Shown: positions 5,084 to 7,428 of the stretch, in pieces | Numbering within the stretch: position 1 is the first letter of the stretch | Layout of the letters: each line of letters starts with the position of its first letter | Source of the DNA: Candidatus Yanofskybacteria bacterium RIFCSPHIGHO2_01_FULL_39_8b | Lineage (GTDB): Bacteria > Patescibacteriota > Minisyncoccia > 2-02-FULL-40-12 > GWA2-44-9 | NCBI GenBank assembly: GCA_001794015.1 | Contig: MGIZ01000027.1 | Span: 1 to 7,428, forward strand | DNA length: 7,428 nucleotides | Direction: 5' to 3' | The notes under the pieces: generated by a model | Seen by the model: only the letters and a program-made list of their open reading frames with translations | Told to the model about the DNA's origin: nothing | Database searches by the model: none | Program-made: the position numbers and the translations under genes

Positions 5084-5656
5084 GTGGATAGCCTAATTGC
5101 CAAACTATACCAGTCCTCCAAAACTATCCTTACCACAAAGGATTTGGTTTTGATTTGGGAAGAGACTAATCAAAATAATCTAAAGGCGAAAATTGCCTAT
5201 TATGCTAAACAAGGAGCATTGATTCGCCTAACTCGAGGAGTTTTTGCGAAAGACAAAAACTATAATCCCAAAGAGCTGGCAACCAGTATTTATACCCCCT
5301 CCTACATCAGCTTTGAAACGGTCCTTCGAGAAGCCGGTGTTATCTTCCAGCATTATGATACGGTTTTTGTTGCCGGTCCATGGCCAAAAACAATGACCGT
5401 CAATAAAATAACTATTACTTTCAGAAAACTGAAAGACACTGTGCTGTTTAGTCCGGCCGGAGTGGAAAATAAGGGAAACTACAGCATCGCTACTCCTGAA
5501 CGCGCCTTTTTAGATATGATCTATCTCTTCCCTAAATATTATTTCGACAATCTTGATTCAATTAACTGGGAAAAATGTTTTGAACTGGCCGCAATATATC
5601 ACAATCAGCAGTTAATTAAGCGGTTAAAAAAATATCAGAAAAACTATGCTCAATAG
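5084..5656 (+). CDS. abiEi: AbiEi-family antitoxin and transcriptional repressor (type IV toxin-antitoxin)
   Basis: A 190-residue AbiEi-like protein. Studied members pair an N-terminal winged helix, which represses the operon, with a C-terminal antitoxin domain that counteracts AbiEii without forming a stable complex. Residues 15-56 fit the winged helix (LTTKDLVLIWEE, then KIAYYAKQGALIRLTRGVF). The C-terminal domain shows YISFETVLREAGVI (74-87) and the hallmark ATPERAFLDMIYL (136-148). The end is a basic helix. The start is GTG, chosen because it fits the predicted promoter and the family start and because no ATG, GTG or TTG was found upstream in frame; no Shine-Dalgarno motif is present. It overlaps the toxin gene by 11 bases, the usual arrangement. 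It is shorter than many AbiEi proteins. An unlinked regulator of the same fold is possible, but the neighbour makes AbiEi much more likely. Confidence 0.85.
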   Translation: MDSLIAKLYQSSKTILTTKDLVLIWEETNQNNLKAKIAYYAKQGALIRLTRGVFAKDKNYNPKELATSIYTPSYISFETVLREAGVIFQHYDTVFVAGPWPKTMTVNKITITFRKLKDTVLFSPAGVENKGNYSIATPERAFLDMIYLFPKYYFDNLDSINWEKCFELAAIYHNQQLIKRLKKYQKNYAQ

Positions 5657-6362
5657 AGAAAAACACCAACTTATTATGGGGCGCATTCTGCAAAACGTTT
5701 ATGCAGATGCTTCCATCGCTCCGCTTTTGGGTTTTAAGGGTGGTACCTGCGCCTTTTTTTTCTATGGCCTGCCCAGATTTTCGGTAGACTTAGATTTTGA
5801 TTTGCTAAAAGCTAATGACGATTCAAGTCAAAAACTTGTATTTGATACAGTAAAAAGGATCCTTGGAAAATACGGCGAAATCAAAAAAAGCCGTATTAAG
5901 CACTATACGATTTTCTTTCTGCTTTCTTACGGCGATGTCGATCACAATATTAAATTTGAAATAAATATCAGGCTCTTAGCGCCGGATATAAAAATTCACT
6001 ATGAACTGAGAGAATATCTGGGTATTTCAATGCTGATCGGAAAAAAAGATTACCTTTTTGCCAGCAAACTAGCCGCTTTAACGCTCCGAAAAGAGATTGC
6101 AATGCGTGATATATATGACATTTGGTATTTTGCTGAAAACAACTGGGATATCAATGCTGACATTATCAAAGCAAGGACAAATAAAACAATCGGGGAATAT
6201 TTGGCCGATTGTATTCCAAGCGTTGAGCAGGTAAAAGACAACCTAATCCTAAAAGGATTAGGGGAACTACTAACGAGCGAGAAAGAGAAAGCGTGGGTTA
6301 AAACCCATTTGAGGAAAGAGGTTGTCTTTTTGCTCAAAAACTATATGTCGGTTTTGAAATAA
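5646..6362 (+). CDS. abiEii: AbiEii-family nucleotidyltransferase toxin (type IV toxin-antitoxin)
   Basis: A 238-residue nucleotidyltransferase of the AbiEii/AbiGii (DUF1814) family. Studied relatives act by nucleotide transfer (GTP binding in AbiEii; CTP/pyrimidine addition to tRNA acceptor ends in the MenT relatives), which halts growth and can abort phage infection. All four family motifs can be seen: KGGTCAFFFYGLPRFSVDLD (31-50, with the metal-binding D48 and D50), KFEIN around E105, SKLAALTLRKE (140-150) with the conserved lysine, and RDIYDIWYF (154-162). The enzyme therefore looks intact, though shorter than the usual length of about 280-300 residues. The ATG lies inside the end of abiEi, 11 bases before its stop, so translation is coupled. 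A small inverted repeat lies within the gene at 6242-6262 (8-bp arms), of no obvious meaning. A large palindrome 18 bases after the stop probably ends the operon. Confidence 0.88.
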   Translation: MLNREKHQLIMGRILQNVYADASIAPLLGFKGGTCAFFFYGLPRFSVDLDFDLLKANDDSSQKLVFDTVKRILGKYGEIKKSRIKHYTIFFLLSYGDVDHNIKFEINIRLLAPDIKIHYELREYLGISMLIGKKDYLFASKLAALTLRKEIAMRDIYDIWYFAENNWDINADIIKARTNKTIGEYLADCIPSVEQVKDNLILKGLGELLTSEKEKAWVKTHLRKEVVFLLKNYMSVLK

Positions 6363-6380
6363 CAAAGACTTATTTTCTCC

Positions 6381-6422
6381 ATACAAAGGGCATCTTTGCG
6401 ATCGCAAAGATGCCCTTTGTAT
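6381..6422 (+). terminator. 42-bp perfect palindrome, probable bidirectional terminator
   Basis: Arms 6381-6401 and 6402-6422 are exact reverse complements, centred on GCGATCGC (6398-6405). As RNA it forms a hairpin of up to 19 bp with a GATC loop. The arms start with ATACAAAGGGC and end with GCCCTTTGTAT, so either strand shows a GC-rich stem followed by a T-rich but broken tract, weaker than a classic U-run. Its place after abiEii and before the next promoter suits termination. Each arm holds a smaller inverted repeat (CAAAG...CTTTG), so two short hairpins are an alternative fold. Confidence 0.65.
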
Positions 6423-6473
6423 TTACTAAAAGATATACACAGCTATTCGATATTTTATTGGCTTTTTCTGTAC

Positions 6474-6479
6474 TATAAT
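6474..6479 (+). promoter_or_regulatory. -10 box of a promoter for the last gene
   Basis: TATAAT matches the consensus exactly and lies 35 bases before the ATG at 6515. No convincing -35 box is found at 16-18 bases upstream, and the extended TG is out of place, so only the -10 is supported. The predicted start is near 6486. Confidence 0.45.
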
Positions 6480-6487
6480 TAAGGGGT

Positions 6488-6506
6488 CGGCTTTCAAAAT
6501 AAGCCG
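6488..6506 (+). promoter_or_regulatory. Small hairpin in the 5' leader of the last gene
   Basis: CGGCTT (6488-6493) pairs with AAGCCG (6501-6506) around a 7-nt loop, and two G-U pairs could extend it. It fills most of the short leader and ends eight bases before the ATG. A role in initiation or message stability is possible; nothing else supports it. Confidence 0.4.
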
Positions 6507-6514
6507 GTTTGTCT

Positions 6515-7420
6515 ATGACGCATAAAATTAAATTATTTTTTGTATTTCTGGCTGTTTCAGCCGTTGTTTCGGTTATGTCTTTTTTTGATGTCTTTCATGG
6601 TGTCCGCTCGGCAAAATTATTTGATTCGGTGCAACCCCTGCCCATAGACACAACACAAGACGCCGACCAAGACGGCCTTTCGGATTCAGATGAATCTTAT
6701 TGGGATACCGATTTTCAGAATCCAGATACAGATAGTGACGGGTTCTTAGACGGAGAAGAGGTAGCTTCCGGTCGAGATCCAAATCAAGCCGGCCCAGATG
6801 ACCAACTCTTGAATATAAATATAACCAAGAGAATGGCGGATATTGCCGTAGCCGGACTAGCTGAAGGTTCTTTACAGCCAGATAATCCTCTATATAGCCA
6901 ATCTCTTAACGACCTGACAGATACGATTTTAGACGATGGATTGCGGAGTCTAAATCCATCCGATCCATCTCATATTACTATCGTTGATTCATCAAAAGAC
7001 AACCAGCAACAATACGTATCTTACTCTGAAAAAATATGGGAGATGTTTTTAAAATCGCTTGGGGAAGAAATAGAGAGCATAGGCCAAAATCTTGAATTAT
7101 CTAATAACGGCGGTTTTAATAACTCTGAATATATATCTTATTTCAACTCAAAAGTTATTGAATTTCAAAATATAACAAATCGGCTTGAAGAAGTAAAAGT
7201 ACCTCAAAATTGGAAAGAAGACCACATAGATTTTTACCACCTTATATCTCAAATGGTGATAGTAAATAAAGCTCTTACCGATGCAAAAAACGACTCCATA
7301 AAAGCTATGATGTCATTTAATCTTCTTTCGGACATTACCGATATCCTGCCTCAACTTATATATAACTATGCCCAAAAGATCAAGACAGAGAGTTTAAGCG
7401 GTAATTACTTATTCGACTAA
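6515..7420 (+). CDS. Membrane-anchored or secreted protein with thrombospondin type 3-like calcium-binding repeats
   Basis: A 301-residue protein counted from the ATG at 6515; a TTG two codons upstream (6509) would also work but is less likely. It starts with MTHKIK and a single hydrophobic segment (7-24) without a clear signal peptidase site, so it is probably an N-terminal anchor with the rest outside the cell. Two Asp-rich loops, DADQDGLSDSDE (49-60) and DTDSDGFLDGEE (71-82), are 22 residues apart and match the DxDxDGxxDxxE calcium-binding pattern of thrombospondin type 3 repeats. After a short linker, residues 95-301 are mostly helical and acidic, with a late VPQNWKEDHIDFYHL stretch (220-234). 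I recall a similar P-x-x-W...H pattern in other Parcubacteria surface proteins, function unknown. It has no cysteine, in contrast to the exported pair at 3387-4990. It stands alone behind its own -10 box. Confidence 0.75.
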   Translation: MTHKIKLFFVFLAVSAVVSVMSFFDVFHGVRSAKLFDSVQPLPIDTTQDADQDGLSDSDESYWDTDFQNPDTDSDGFLDGEEVASGRDPNQAGPDDQLLNINITKRMADIAVAGLAEGSLQPDNPLYSQSLNDLTDTILDDGLRSLNPSDPSHITIVDSSKDNQQQYVSYSEKIWEMFLKSLGEEIESIGQNLELSNNGGFNNSEYISYFNSKVIEFQNITNRLEEVKVPQNWKEDHIDFYHLISQMVIVNKALTDAKNDSIKAMMSFNLLSDITDILPQLIYNYAQKIKTESLSGNYLFD

Positions 7421-7428
7421 AATAAAAT

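Noticed and set aside
6242..6262. 8-bp-arm hairpin inside abiEii as a terminator or attenuator
   Set aside because: It lies within the coding sequence, has no T-tract after it, and can arise by chance.
6050..6337. Minus-strand open frame opposite the end of abiEii
   Set aside because: The plus strand encodes conserved AbiEii motifs there; the minus-strand translation is a low-complexity Ser/Leu-rich shadow.
6398..6405. GCGATCGC as a cyanobacterial HIP1 site
   Set aside because: It is a single copy at the centre of a larger palindrome, and nothing else in the window suggests a cyanobacterium.
6509..6514. TTG start two codons before the ATG of the last gene
   Set aside because: TTG is a rare start, there is no ribosome site to favour it, and the ATG at 6515 gives a normal basic N-terminus.

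Overview
This AT-rich, gene-dense window looks like part of a small, streamlined bacterial genome, most likely from the Candidate Phyla Radiation (Patescibacteria, Parcubacteria-like). The reasons are gaps of a few bases between genes, no Shine-Dalgarno motif at any visible start, heptamer repeats inside a housekeeping gene, and secreted proteins of types I associate with that group (Cys-rich, FGG/GPP-motif, and thrombospondin-type-3 repeat). This placement is inference, because the window contains no rRNA or other marker gene.

Left part (1-2598, + strand): the C-terminal half of a UvrD/PcrA DNA helicase, an FkbM-type methyltransferase, and ksgA (rsmA, 16S rRNA adenine dimethyltransferase). 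They are tightly packed and probably co-transcribed.

Middle (2595-3379): a minus-strand HEPN/MNT toxin-antitoxin-like pair, convergent with ksgA. On its far side lies a second, promoterless 3' end of ksgA (3320-3379). A 34-bp direct repeat with 33 matches (2541-2574 and 3322-3355) flanks the pair. After the repeat, both ksgA tails run exactly seven more codons and end in TAA, yet differ in sequence. This is the footprint expected if a small HEPN/MNT cassette entered the 3' end of ksgA, supplied a replacement tail and displaced the old one. I consider it the most notable observation here.

Right part (3387-7420, + strand): a pair of coupled exported proteins (a 14-cysteine protein and a small FGG/GPP-motif protein whose genes overlap by one base), then an AbiEi/AbiEii (type IV toxin-antitoxin) operon with its own promoter, a possible operator and a 42-bp perfect palindrome just downstream that probably ends transcription. 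The last gene encodes a membrane-anchored protein with two Asp-rich calcium-binding-type repeats.

Two unrelated systems, each pairing a nucleotidyltransferase with a small partner, therefore lie within about 3.8 kb, on either side of an exported-protein operon. The promoters for the HEPN gene and the Cys-rich gene are divergent, and each places its -10 box six bases before the ATG, which suggests leaderless mRNAs.
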